A DNA stretch of 64,000 nucleotides from UBA940 sp031547885 (GTDB taxonomy: Bacteria; Bacteroidota; Bacteroidia; Bacteroidales; Rikenellaceae): positions 1-64,000 of the forward strand of contig JAVBRO010000005.1 of NCBI GenBank assembly GCA_031547885.1. The letters are read 5' to 3'. Below, piece after piece: positions 8,300 through 16,286 of the stretch. Each line of letters starts with the position of its first letter. Within the stretch, counting starts at the first letter, position 1. The position numbers and the translations under genes are program-made. Below the pieces are notes generated by a model, which did not search any database, was not told the DNA's origin, and saw only the letters and a list, made by a program, of their open reading frames with translations.

Positions 8300-9220
8300 C
8301 TATTCTATCAGGAATCGATCGCAATCGAAGGCCGCCATGCAGCCGCTTGCGGCGGCGGTGACGGCCTGCTGGTAGGTGCGGTCCTGGACGTCGCCCGCGG
8401 CGAAAACCCCCGGGACGCTTGTGTGGGTCGATCCGGCGCGCGTGACGATATAACCGTCGGCGTCGAGCTGCAACTGCCCTTCGAAAACCTTAGTGTTAGG
8501 GGTATGGCCGATGCCGAGGAAGAATCCAGTGATATCGAGCGTGCGTTCTGTGCCGTCGGAATGCCTTACGCGGGCTCCGGTGACGCCGTTGTCATCGCCA
8601 AGAACCTCTTCCGTAACATGCTCGAACAGCGTTTCGATCTTTTCGCACTCTGCGACCTTATTCTGCATGTGCTTCGATGCGCGCAGGTAGGGTTTGCGGA
8701 CTATCAGGTAGACCTTGCGGCACAGCGTCGCCAGATAGAGCGCCTCTTCGCAGGCCGAGTCGCCGCCGCCTACCACCACGACGTCCTGTCCGCGATAGAA
8801 GAACCCGTCGCACACGGCGCATGCGCTGACACCCATGCTCCGGTATTTCATTTCAGAGGGCAGTCCGAGGTAGCGCGCAGTCGCACCCGTGGCGATAATG
8901 ATGCTCTCGGCCTCTATCTTATGCGCCCCGTCCACGGTGACGAAAAACGGCCGCGACGTTAAATCTACTTCCGTGATCTCGCCCTGCCGCACCTGGGCAC
9001 CGAATTTTTCGGCCTGACGGCGCAGTTCGTCCATCATGACCGTTCCCGAAACCCCCTCGGGATATCCGGGGAAGTTCTCGACTTCGCTGGTTGTGGTGAG
9101 CTGTCCGCCCGGGGTGAGTCCGGCATAAAGTACCGGATCGAGTGATGCGCGCGCGGTGTAGATGGCGGCGGTGTAGCCCGCAGGCCCGCTGCCTATAATG
9201 AGGCATTTGACTTTCTCCAT
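8300..9220 (-). CDS. trxB: Thioredoxin reductase (NADPH)
   Basis: The 306-residue flavoprotein has the FAD-binding GSGPAGYTAAIYTARA near the N-terminus, the redox-active CAVC at about residues 135-138, the NADPH-binding VVGGGDSACEEAL around 150-162, and the C-terminal FAD motif FAAGDVQDRTYQQ. It transfers electrons from NADPH via FAD to thioredoxin in the cytosol. A longer frame to 9280 exists, but a strong promoter at 9255..9285 lies inside that extension. Transcription should begin near 9249, so MEKVKC at 9220 is the real start. The length equals that of classical low-molecular-weight TrxB. Confidence 0.95.
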   Translation of the reverse strand: MEKVKCLIIGSGPAGYTAAIYTARASLDPVLYAGLTPGGQLTTTSEVENFPGYPEGVSGTVMMDELRRQAEKFGAQVRQGEITEVDLTSRPFFVTVDGAHKIEAESIIIATGATARYLGLPSEMKYRSMGVSACAVCDGFFYRGQDVVVVGGGDSACEEALYLATLCRKVYLIVRKPYLRASKHMQNKVAECEKIETLFEHVTEEVLGDDNGVTGARVRHSDGTERTLDITGFFLGIGHTPNTKVFEGQLQLDADGYIVTRAGSTHTSVPGVFAAGDVQDRTYQQAVTAAASGCMAAFDCDRFLIE

Positions 9221-9254
9221 ATGATAGTTCTGTTTTGTCTGGTTTGAATACCTG

Positions 9255-9285
9255 CAAATATAGTGAAAGCCGAGAGGCAAGCAAA
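9255..9285 (-). promoter_or_regulatory. Promoter of trxB
   Basis: Read leftward, TTTG (9282..9285) is followed after 19 nt by TATATTTG (9255..9262), an excellent match to the Bacteroidota -33/-7 consensus. The predicted start is near 9249, giving a leader of about 29 nt. Confidence 0.7.
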
Positions 9286-9319
9286 ACTTGTTTGTGCTTG
9301 CCCGAGGCGCATCCTAATA

Positions 9320-9356
9320 TTGTACTGCTGAATATCAAAAATATTCAGCAGTACAA
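9320..9356. promoter_or_regulatory. Perfect 16-bp dyad upstream of trxB
   Basis: The arms TTGTACTGCTGAATAT and ATATTCAGCAGTACAA are exact reverse complements around a 5-nt loop CAAAA. No T tract follows on either strand, so a terminator is unlikely. The dyad lies about 35 bp upstream of the trxB -33 box, where an activator could bind. Confidence 0.45.
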
Positions 9357-9389
9357 AAATAGTAAAACAGATCAAATTATACACATGGT

Positions 9390-9425
9390 GTATAAAATAA
9401 GGACAGTTCTTCAAAAACTGTCCTT
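9390..9425 (-). terminator. Terminator of the sigma-54 activator gene
   Basis: The stem AAGGACAGTT / AACTGTCCTT has a loop of about 7 nt and is followed leftward by a T-rich run. It begins about 20 bp after the leftward stop codon. Confidence 0.55.
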
Positions 9426-9447
9426 AATTCTTTTGCCGGTTCGGCTA

Positions 9448-10596
9448 TTAAACGAATTCGCTGACGTAGGTCTGGACGTCCTCAACAGATATCTGGTTGC
9501 CGCCCAGGATGATGAGTCTCTCCATTACGTTGCGCAGTTCGCGGATGTTGCCCCTCCAGGGCATCTGCATCAACTCCTCGACGCCCTCCTTGCTGATAGC
9601 CTTGCGGGCGATGCCGTATTCGGCGCATATATGGTCGGTGAAGTGTTCTACGAGTTCCGGAATGTCGTCGGCGCGCTCGCTGAGGGGCGGAACGCGGATT
9701 ATGATGACGCTCAGGCGGTGGTAAAGGTCTTCGCGGAAACGCCCCTGCTCGATCTCTTCGCGCAGGTTCTTGTTGGTGGCGGCAACCACCCTCACGTCGA
9801 CGGTGACGTCTTTGTCGCTGCCGACGCGGCTGATGCGGCTCTCCTGAAGTGCCCGCAGGACTTTTGCCTGCGCCGAGAGGCTCATGTCGCCGATCTCGTC
9901 CATAAAGAGCGTTCCGCCGGTGGCCTGCTCGAATTTACCCTTGCGCTGGCGTATAGCCGATGTGAACGCACCCTTTTCATGGCCGAAAAGTTCGCTCTCG
10001 ATAAGTTCCGACGGGATGGCCGCGCAGTTTATCTCGACGAACGGGCCTTTCGAACGGCGGCTCTTTTCGTGCAGCCAGTGCGCCACGAGTTCTTTTCCCG
10101 TGCCGTTCTCTCCTGTTATCAGCACCCTGGCTTCCGAAGGCCCCACCTTGTCGATCAGGTTCTTGACCTTCATTATCGTTTCGGACTTGCCGATAATCTC
10201 CTGTATGTGTGAACTTTTTCTGCCGGTCTGCCGGGGCTGGATCAGCATCTCCGGCTCATCTTCCTCAGCCAGGCTGCCTATGGCCTGCCTGATCGAGGCG
10301 AGCAGGTGGTTCATGTCGATCGGCTTGGGAATAAAATCCCATGCTCCTCCCCTTACGCTTTCTACTGCATTCTCTACAGAAGTGTCTTCCGACATCACGA
10401 TGAACGGAACCGTGAGTTGCTGGGTACACTCGTAGCAAAAGTCGCTCAGCACAACGTCCGGCTTAAAGGCGTCCCTTATCGCGCGGGCTTCTTCACTGGT
10501 AGCTACGGCTTCAACCGTGTATTTCTCATATTCGAGCCTCTCGCGCAATGTGTTGCGAATTCCGCGCGAACCCTCGATAATCAAAATCCTGGGCAT
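9448..10596 (-). CDS. Sigma-54 interaction response regulator lacking a DNA-binding domain
   Basis: The 382-residue product has an N-terminal receiver domain (about 1-115) and an AAA+ sigma-54 activator domain (about 135-370). Walker A is GENGTGKE, Walker B is GGTLFMDEIGD and the sigma-54 contact loop is GAFTSA. The receiver has the phosphoacceptor Asp in VVLSDF and a Lys in IPKPID, but the usual acidic pair after the first strand is EG (LIIEGSRG). The protein ends right after the AAA+ lid with VEDVQTYVSEFV, so the Fis-type helix-turn-helix is absent. It would have to act from solution or through a partner. No histidine kinase is adjacent. Confidence 0.88.
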   Translation of the reverse strand: MPRILIIEGSRGIRNTLRERLEYEKYTVEAVATSEEARAIRDAFKPDVVLSDFCYECTQQLTVPFIVMSEDTSVENAVESVRGGAWDFIPKPIDMNHLLASIRQAIGSLAEEDEPEMLIQPRQTGRKSSHIQEIIGKSETIMKVKNLIDKVGPSEARVLITGENGTGKELVAHWLHEKSRRSKGPFVEINCAAIPSELIESELFGHEKGAFTSAIRQRKGKFEQATGGTLFMDEIGDMSLSAQAKVLRALQESRISRVGSDKDVTVDVRVVAATNKNLREEIEQGRFREDLYHRLSVIIIRVPPLSERADDIPELVEHFTDHICAEYGIARKAISKEGVEELMQMPWRGNIRELRNVMERLIILGGNQISVEDVQTYVSEFV

Positions 10597-10602
10597 TCGG
10601 GT

Positions 10603-10634
10603 TTTGCTAATTTAAAGAAAAACTGTTATATTTG
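10603..10634 (+). promoter_or_regulatory. Rightward promoter in the 10.6-kb divergent region
   Basis: TTTG (10603..10606), a 20-nt spacer and TATATTTG (10627..10634) match the Bacteroidota consensus fully. It points toward the DUF4290 gene, whose ATG lies about 210 nt from the predicted start, so the leader would be long. Confidence 0.6.
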
Positions 10635-10637
10635 CCA

Positions 10638-10645
10638 CAAAGTTA
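10638..10645 (-). promoter_or_regulatory. Leftward -7 element for the sigma-54 activator gene
   Basis: Read leftward the sequence is TAACTTTG, a TAnnTTTG match. It starts four bases beyond the rightward -7 box, so the two promoters face apart with overlapping cores and may exclude each other. The -33 box is weak. Confidence 0.4.
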
Positions 10646-10846
10646 ATGCTTCTTGCTTAAAAACGCGATTAAAAGCGGTAAATTTTTTCGTTGGGCTTTT
10701 CATCTTAAATTCGATCTCTGTTTTTTGATACGCGGCAATTACCGCCGGCGATTTATTGCAATGAGGGTTGTATATATTACAGCATATATTGTGCCTTAAA
10801 GCATTATTAGCTTGTCTTTTTAACACGATGTCATATTCCCGTAAAA

Positions 10847-11512
10847 ATGGAAAAGAACTATAATTACACCCGTAGAAAAATGTTCCTGCCCGAGTACGGC
10901 AGGCATATACACGAAATGGTCGACTATCTCCAGACCATAGAGGATCGCACCGAGCGTACCCGCCAGGCACATATCGTCATAGATGTAATGGGGAACCTGA
11001 ACCCCCTGCTGAGGGATACGTCGGACATAGCGCACAAACTGTGGGACCACCTCTGGATAATGGCCGATTTCGACCTCGATGTCGATTCCCCCTATCCTAT
11101 ACCCACACGCCAGGATCTTCGTCCGAAACCCGAAATGCTGGAGTACCCGAAAAAGAACATAATGTTCAAACACTACGGCAAGAATGTCGAGAGGATGATC
11201 CGCTCGCTGAAGGATAATCCCGACAGGGATGCTGTCGAGGGGACGCTGGAGAATATAGCCCGCTACATGCGCACCAAGAGCTACGAGTACAACCAGGAGC
11301 ATCCCAACAACGAGATAATCATCAACGACATCAAACGCATGTCGAAAGGGGGCCTGGAGATCGACGAGGCGGCTCTGGGAAGCCTAAAAAGCGAGTACAA
11401 GCAGAATTTCCAGCCGTACCAGAAAAAAGGGACGGGAAAAGGACAGCACAGCGGCGGCAAGAACCAGAAAACCGGCCGTACCGGCCAGCAGCGCCGCGGA
11501 TATCAGAAATAG
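10847..11512 (+). CDS. DUF4290 protein
   Basis: The 221-residue protein matches what I know of DUF4290, a Bacteroidota-specific family. It is mostly helical and begins YNYTRRKMFLPEYGRHIHEMV, with the conserved central motif NPLLRDTSDIAHKLWDHL. The last 40 residues are a low-complexity basic tail rich in Lys, Gln, Gly and Arg (GKNQKTGRTGQQRRG), suggestive of RNA or ribosome contact, though that is only inference. It has no signal peptide. A strong terminator follows immediately, so it is monocistronic. Function is not established for the family. Confidence 0.82.
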   Translation: MEKNYNYTRRKMFLPEYGRHIHEMVDYLQTIEDRTERTRQAHIVIDVMGNLNPLLRDTSDIAHKLWDHLWIMADFDLDVDSPYPIPTRQDLRPKPEMLEYPKKNIMFKHYGKNVERMIRSLKDNPDRDAVEGTLENIARYMRTKSYEYNQEHPNNEIIINDIKRMSKGGLEIDEAALGSLKSEYKQNFQPYQKKGTGKGQHSGGKNQKTGRTGQQRRGYQK

Positions 11513-11527
11513 AAGAGGAACGAACAG

Positions 11528-11565
11528 ACCTCCGGGATAATTTTTCCCGGAGGTTTTTCGTTTTA
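11528..11565 (+). terminator. Rho-independent terminator after the DUF4290 gene
   Basis: The 10-bp stem ACCTCCGGGA / TCCCGGAGGT encloses a 7-nt loop and is followed by TTTTCGTTTT. Confidence 0.85.
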
Positions 11566-11591
11566 AATCAAAAATAAAAAGCGGACGGCTG

Positions 11592-11623
11592 TTGAGGTAA
11601 TTCTGAATAGTTTTCTAACTTTG
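11592..11623 (+). promoter_or_regulatory. Promoter of the thioredoxin-fold lipoprotein gene
   Basis: TTG (11592..11594) is separated by 21 nt from TAACTTTG (11616..11623). The predicted start near 11630 gives a leader of about 17 nt before the ATG at 11647. Confidence 0.6.
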
Positions 11624-11646
11624 TATTTTACACGTAATAAAAATAG

Positions 11647-12798
11647 ATGAGAAGAAACCTTTCTATCATAGCCCTTTCAATCATCGGACTGGCCGGCGTT
11701 TCATGCCAAAAAGAGAGCGCCAGACTGCAGGGATACTTCATCGGCGCGGCCGACAACCCGATATACCTCGAGCGTGTGACTCCGGGCTATACGGTGGTGG
11801 TGGATTCTGCCCGGACCAACGAAAAAGGAGAGTTTGGTTTCAAAATAAACCTCAAGGACCGTCAGCCGACCATTTTCAACCTGCGTTACAACGGAAACAT
11901 GGTGCCGCTGCTGATCGCTCCCGGAGAGAAAGTCAGGGTCACTTCGATGGGCGATGTTTCACGCAGCTACAAGGTCGCCGGTTCGCCCGAAAGCGAACTG
12001 GTCGGACGGCTGCACGGCATCCTGACCGACGGGATGGGGAGGCTGGATTCCATATCCAACCTTTTTGCCCTGAGCAGTCCCGACGGACCCGAACGCCGCG
12101 AACTCACCAGGGCATACTACAGCGAATATTACCGCATCAAGCAAAAGCAGATACGTTTCATCGTCGAGAATTCATCGTCTCTGGCGGCGGTCTATGCTCT
12201 CTACCAGCGGCTTCCGGGCGATGACGTGCTGTTCAACGGCGAGAGCGATTTCGTCTATTACCGCATGGTCGCCGACTCGGTGCACATGCGCTATCCCGAG
12301 TCGCGCTACGTGATAGCTCTCGAAAAAGAGATCGAAACGCGGAATGCCCAGATCGAACTGCAGAACAAACTCCTCGACAATGCCGTCGAGATCGCCGACT
12401 ATCCCGAGATCGAACTGCCGAACATGTATGGCCAGAAGATCAAACTGTCATCGCTTGCGGGCAGCGTCATCGTCCTCGATTTCTGGAGCGCCTCGATAAC
12501 CGAATCGCGCATAAACAACGCCGAGCTGAAGGAGCTTTATTCCGCATATTCGGACAAGGGACTGGCAATTTATCAGGTCTCGCTCGATACTTCCAAGCCG
12601 CTGTGGGTGAATACAGTGCAGGAACAGAAACTGCCGTGGATCACAGTGTGCGATTTCCGCGGCGAGCAGTCTCTGGCGGTCCGGATGTATAATATCAGGT
12701 CTATCCCGGCCAACTTCATAATCGACCGTGAGGGCAACATCGTTGCCAAGAACCTCTACGGCGACGCCCTCGAAAAGAAAGTCAAAGAACTTTTATAA
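11647..12798 (+). CDS. TlpA/AhpC-type thioredoxin-fold lipoprotein without the CxxC
   Basis: The 383-residue product has a lipobox (GVSC, Cys about 20), an N-terminal DUF4369-like beta domain (about 25-115), a helical linker and a C-terminal thioredoxin fold (about 255-383). The fold shows IELPNMYGQKIKLSSLAGSV, the cis-Pro region SIPANFIIDREG and the expected spacing. At the active site, where TlpA/ResA proteins have WCxxC, this one reads WSASITES, so both cysteines are replaced. It cannot do thiol-disulfide exchange and may instead bind a partner. The mature protein should be anchored in the outer membrane or at the periplasmic face. Confidence 0.85.
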   Translation: MRRNLSIIALSIIGLAGVSCQKESARLQGYFIGAADNPIYLERVTPGYTVVVDSARTNEKGEFGFKINLKDRQPTIFNLRYNGNMVPLLIAPGEKVRVTSMGDVSRSYKVAGSPESELVGRLHGILTDGMGRLDSISNLFALSSPDGPERRELTRAYYSEYYRIKQKQIRFIVENSSSLAAVYALYQRLPGDDVLFNGESDFVYYRMVADSVHMRYPESRYVIALEKEIETRNAQIELQNKLLDNAVEIADYPEIELPNMYGQKIKLSSLAGSVIVLDFWSASITESRINNAELKELYSAYSDKGLAIYQVSLDTSKPLWVNTVQEQKLPWITVCDFRGEQSLAVRMYNIRSIPANFIIDREGNIVAKNLYGDALEKKVKELL

Positions 12799-12870
12799 TG
12801 GTTAATGATGATTATCGGCTTGCCTTTCTCTTTTATTAACCATTAACCATTGGCCATTAATCATTAAAAA
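12799..12870. repeat. Short-word inverted spacer before lpxH
   Basis: The left arm TAATGGTTAATGATGATTA is answered by TTAACCATTAACCATT and CCATTAATCATTA on the right. The same words occur again before the ABC ATPase gene (25584..25615). The hairpin may set the boundary between the two genes. Confidence 0.5.
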
Positions 12871-13611
12871 ATGTACTACTTCGCCTCGGATACTCATTTG
12901 GGACTGAAATCGGAAAGCGATCCGGGGGCGAGGGAGCGTATTTTCATATCGTGGCTCGACATGGCTGCGGCCGATGCGAAGGGTATCTTCCTTGTCGGCG
13001 ATATTTTCGATTTCTGGTTCGAGTATAAGCGCGTCGTTCCGAAAGGGCACGTGCGCCTGCTGGGAAAACTTGCCGAACTGACCGATCGCGGGATCGAAGT
13101 GCATTTTTTTCCGGGCAACCACGATATGTGGACCGGCGGTTATTTTGCGGATGAGGTCGGAATGACCGTCCACCGCGGGCCGGAACAGATGGAACTTTAC
13201 GGTAAAAATGTCTTTATCGCCCACGGCGACGCGATGAACATAAAAGGCAATCCGATGCTGCGCCTGATGAACTGGTTTTTCCGCAGCCGCACGGCACGCC
13301 TGATATTTTCGTGGATCATCCATCCCGACCATTTTCTGAAATTCGGACAGCGATGGTCGTCCGGCAGCCGCAAGTCGAAAGAGATAAAGATCGATTTCCG
13401 CGGAGAGGAAGAAGGTCTCGTGCAATATGCGCGCGGATATATGCAGGATCACGCGGTCGATTATTTCGTTTTCGGGCATATCCATTGCGCCGTGGAGTAC
13501 GACCTTGGCGGTGCGAAAGCATTTTTCCTTGGCGAATGGTTCGAAAATCCGCATTACGCCTCGCTCACGCCCGGCGGAACAATGAAACTGCACAGATATG
13601 AAGTACGTTAA
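12871..13611 (+). CDS. lpxH: UDP-2,3-diacylglucosamine diphosphatase
   Basis: The 246-residue metallophosphoesterase has the full motif set: SDTHLG (Asp7, His9), VGDIFDFW around 43-50, FPGNHDMW near 86-93, AHGD near 113-116 and FGHIH near 203-207. LpxH hydrolyses UDP-2,3-diacylglucosamine to lipid X and UMP at the inner-membrane surface, the fourth step of lipid A biosynthesis. A basic amphipathic segment with RLMNWFFRSRTARLIF fits the membrane-associating helical insertion. Its 3' end overlaps the sulfatase gene by 14 bp. Length and motifs fit LpxH rather than LpxG or LpxI. Confidence 0.9.
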   Translation: MYYFASDTHLGLKSESDPGARERIFISWLDMAAADAKGIFLVGDIFDFWFEYKRVVPKGHVRLLGKLAELTDRGIEVHFFPGNHDMWTGGYFADEVGMTVHRGPEQMELYGKNVFIAHGDAMNIKGNPMLRLMNWFFRSRTARLIFSWIIHPDHFLKFGQRWSSGSRKSKEIKIDFRGEEEGLVQYARGYMQDHAVDYFVFGHIHCAVEYDLGGAKAFFLGEWFENPHYASLTPGGTMKLHRYEVR

Positions 13612-15154
13612 ACCTATAGCCCTCGGGCTGGCTTCGATAGCTTCCGGTGTTGCCGGACACGCGCAGGATGCCGCCCGCCCGAATATAGTGATAATCATGG
13701 CCGACCAGCTGCGCGCCGACATTTTCGGCCGCGAGGGCTATCCGCTCGAGACGACGCCGTCGATGGACAGGCTGGCGAGGCAGGGGACGTGGTTCGACCG
13801 CGCCTATACCGCCGCTCCGGCAAGCGCTCCGGCCAGGGTGTCGATGCTGACGGGACGTTTCCCCAGCGCGACGCATGTTAAAAGCAACCACAATATCCCC
13901 GACGCATATTATACGCAGGACCTGTTCGATGTCGCCCGCGAAAGCGGCTACAGGACAGCGCTTATAGGCAAAAACCATTCACATCTCACGCCGGACCGCA
14001 CGGATTACTGGAATATTTACGACCACGACGGCCAGCGGCCGCCGCTCGAGGAGGACTCTCCCGAAGCCGGTTTCGACCGGTTCCTGCGGTCGCTCTCGAT
14101 GTACACCAGCCTCGAGCCGAGTCCCGGAGGCGTGGAGACGCAGCAGCCCTACCGCATGGTGGGCGACGCCACGCAGTGGATAGGCTCGCTGGACGGCGAT
14201 CCGTTCCTGCTGTGGATGTCGATTCCCGAACCGCATAACCCCTATCAGGTCTGCGAACCCTATTATTCGATGTTCCCGCCGGAATCGCTGCCGCCGATGA
14301 CGATTGCGGCCGACCGTAAGGTAAAAGGTGCGGAATACGAACAGCTTGCCGAAATGATGGCGCTGGGCCACGTCGGTTATGAGGAGAATCTGCAGAGGCT
14401 GAGGTCGATCTACCTGGGGATGACACGCATGATCGACGACCAGATAGGACGCCTGATGGACAACCTGATGGAACTCGGCGTTTACGACAACACGATAATC
14501 GTTTTTATTTCCGACCACGGCGATTTTGCCGGCGAATACGGTCTGATGAAAAAAGGTGTAGGGCTGGACGACTGCCTCGTGCGTATCCCTATGCAATGGA
14601 CGGGTCCGGGCATCGCGGCATCTTCCGCCCCGCACAAGGCCCATGTTTCGATCGTCGATATTTTTCCGACCGCCTGCGAGATAATGGGTGCGGAGATACC
14701 CGCCGGCGTCCAGGGACGCAGTCTGTGGCCGCTTCTGACCGGGCAGCCGTATCCCGGTGAAGAGTTTTCGGCCGTGATGGCGCAGGACGGCTACGGTGGA
14801 ATGTACTATACGAAAGAGGACAGCGAGGACTATATCGGCGAAGGGGCTGTGCGGAAAGAGAAAGGCTTTTTCGACGAACTGAATACATGGAGCCAGAGCG
14901 GAACGATGCGCATGCTGCGTAGCGGCGACTGGAAACTGGTGTACGACATGGACGGCAACGGGCTGCTTTACAACCTTGCGAAAGATCCGTCGGAAATGAA
15001 CAATTTATTCGGCTCGCCTGAATACGCGGGGATACGCAACCAACTGATCGAGACGTTGCTGCGCTGGGAGATATCGACGGCGGATCCCCTGCCTTTGCCC
15101 CGTGCCCGTTACTGGTTCAAGAGCAACCCGCACAATTACCTCTTTAAAGAGTAA
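13598..15154 (+). CDS. Secreted type I sulfatase, Ser-type
   Basis: The 518-residue product has a signal peptide ending near GHAQD, the metal-binding start NIVIIMADQLRAD, the modification motif SAPARVSMLTG (about residues 73-83), GYRTALIGKNH and the second metal site IIVFISDHGDFAGEYG (about 303-318). The key residue of the C/S-x-P-x-R motif is Ser, so activation to formylglycine would need the radical-SAM maturase anSME rather than oxygen-dependent FGE. That fits an anaerobe. No maturase gene lies in the window. It starts inside the end of lpxH, so the two are translationally coupled, an unusual partnership. Likely substrate: a sulfated host or dietary glycan, or possibly a choline or phosphonate ester. 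Confidence 0.87.
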   Translation: MKYVKPIALGLASIASGVAGHAQDAARPNIVIIMADQLRADIFGREGYPLETTPSMDRLARQGTWFDRAYTAAPASAPARVSMLTGRFPSATHVKSNHNIPDAYYTQDLFDVARESGYRTALIGKNHSHLTPDRTDYWNIYDHDGQRPPLEEDSPEAGFDRFLRSLSMYTSLEPSPGGVETQQPYRMVGDATQWIGSLDGDPFLLWMSIPEPHNPYQVCEPYYSMFPPESLPPMTIAADRKVKGAEYEQLAEMMALGHVGYEENLQRLRSIYLGMTRMIDDQIGRLMDNLMELGVYDNTIIVFISDHGDFAGEYGLMKKGVGLDDCLVRIPMQWTGPGIAASSAPHKAHVSIVDIFPTACEIMGAEIPAGVQGRSLWPLLTGQPYPGEEFSAVMAQDGYGGMYYTKEDSEDYIGEGAVRKEKGFFDELNTWSQSGTMRMLRSGDWKLVYDMDGNGLLYNLAKDPSEMNNLFGSPEYAGIRNQLIETLLRWEISTADPLPLPRARYWFKSNPHNYLFKE

Positions 15155-15167
15155 CTTTACGCCTGAT

Positions 15168-15962
15168 ATGAAACAGTATTTAGACCTGCTGCAGAAGATA
15201 AAGGACGAGGGCGTCGTGAAAAGCGACCGCACCGGCACCGGGACGAAAAGCATTTTCGGCCACCAGATGCGTTTCGATCTGTCGGAAGGATTCCCCCTGC
15301 TGACCACCAAAAAACTGCACCTGCGCTCGATAATCTACGAACTGCTGTGGTTCCTGCGCGGCGATACAAACGTCAAATACCTGAACGCCAACGGCGTGAC
15401 GATATGGGACGAATGGGCGTCACCGGACGGAGAACTCGGCCACATCTACGGCTACCAATGGCGCAGTTGGCCCACACCCGACGGACGCCATATCGACCAG
15501 ATAACGCAGGTCGTCGATTCCATAAAGAACAATCCCGATTCGCGCCGGCACATTGTTAGTGCGTGGAACGTCGCCGAGATAGACAAAATGGCCCTGCCGC
15601 CCTGCCACGCGCTGTTCCAGTTCTACGTTGCGGACGGACGCCTGTCGTGCCAGTTGTACCAGCGCAGCGCCGACGTTTTCCTGGGCGTGCCGTTCAATGT
15701 CGCTTCCTACGCACTGCTGACCATGATGGCCGCGCAGGTGGCGGGGCTCGAACCCGGCGATTTCGTCCACACCACGGGCGACACACACCTCTACCTGAAC
15801 CATATGGAGCAGGTGGAGCTGCAGCTCACGCGGACTCCGAGGAGTCTTCCGCGTATGACAATAAACCCAGCCGTGGAATCTATTTTCGATTTCCAATACG
15901 AGGATTTCACGCTCGAAGATTACGACCCGTATCCCGGGATTAAAGCGCCGATAGCTGTATAA
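15168..15962 (+). CDS. thyA: Thymidylate synthase
   Basis: The 264-residue product is exactly the length of E. coli ThyA and colinear with it. It has SDRTGTGTKSIFGHQMRF near the N-terminus, the folate-binding region IIYELLWFLRGDTN, the phosphate-binding arginines in DSRRHIVSAWN and the catalytic Cys in LPPCHALFQFYV (about 146). HTTGDTHLYLNH follows near 207-218. It methylates dUMP to dTMP with methylene-tetrahydrofolate. An upstream in-frame ATG at 15102 lies inside the sulfatase gene and is not used. folA follows after one small gene, so reductive regeneration of folate is encoded in the same operon. Confidence 0.96.
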   Translation: MKQYLDLLQKIKDEGVVKSDRTGTGTKSIFGHQMRFDLSEGFPLLTTKKLHLRSIIYELLWFLRGDTNVKYLNANGVTIWDEWASPDGELGHIYGYQWRSWPTPDGRHIDQITQVVDSIKNNPDSRRHIVSAWNVAEIDKMALPPCHALFQFYVADGRLSCQLYQRSADVFLGVPFNVASYALLTMMAAQVAGLEPGDFVHTTGDTHLYLNHMEQVELQLTRTPRSLPRMTINPAVESIFDFQYEDFTLEDYDPYPGIKAPIAV

Positions 15963-16285
15963 TGGAATCTGTCAAGAAAGATAATATTGCTATCAAATTT
16001 ATATTCTGGGCGGGTTTAGTCATAAGCCTTTCATATTTGGCTTATAATGTATACCTATTTATTACCATACTTGATGAAACGCAGATTTCACTTCTCGACA
16101 GGCCTTATTTGTTTGTCTGGGCAACATGCGTCGTTCTCTGGCTTACCTCTTGGATGATATCCTTTTATCTATGGCATAAATACGATAAAAAGGCAGGCTC
16201 TTTCATAATGCTGTTTTTCCTGAATGTGTTTTATATGCCTTTTTATTCCCGGAGACTGCAAAAAATATTAGCTCTAAAAAAATAA
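15962..16285 (+). CDS. AT-rich small membrane protein between thyA and folA
   Basis: The 107-residue product has three hydrophobic segments (about residues 13-33, 48-68 and 80-95), short charged loops and a Lys-rich tail. The ATG shares one base with the thyA stop, and the gene ends one base before the folA start, so it is embedded in the operon. Its base composition is visibly AT-rich (runs such as AATATTGCTATCAAATTTAT), unlike the GC-rich genes on both sides, which suggests recent acquisition. I recognise no family. A membrane-anchoring or unrelated role cannot be distinguished. Confidence 0.7.
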   Translation: MESVKKDNIAIKFIFWAGLVISLSYLAYNVYLFITILDETQISLLDRPYLFVWATCVVLWLTSWMISFYLWHKYDKKAGSFIMLFFLNVFYMPFYSRRLQKILALKK

Positions 16286-16286
16286 A

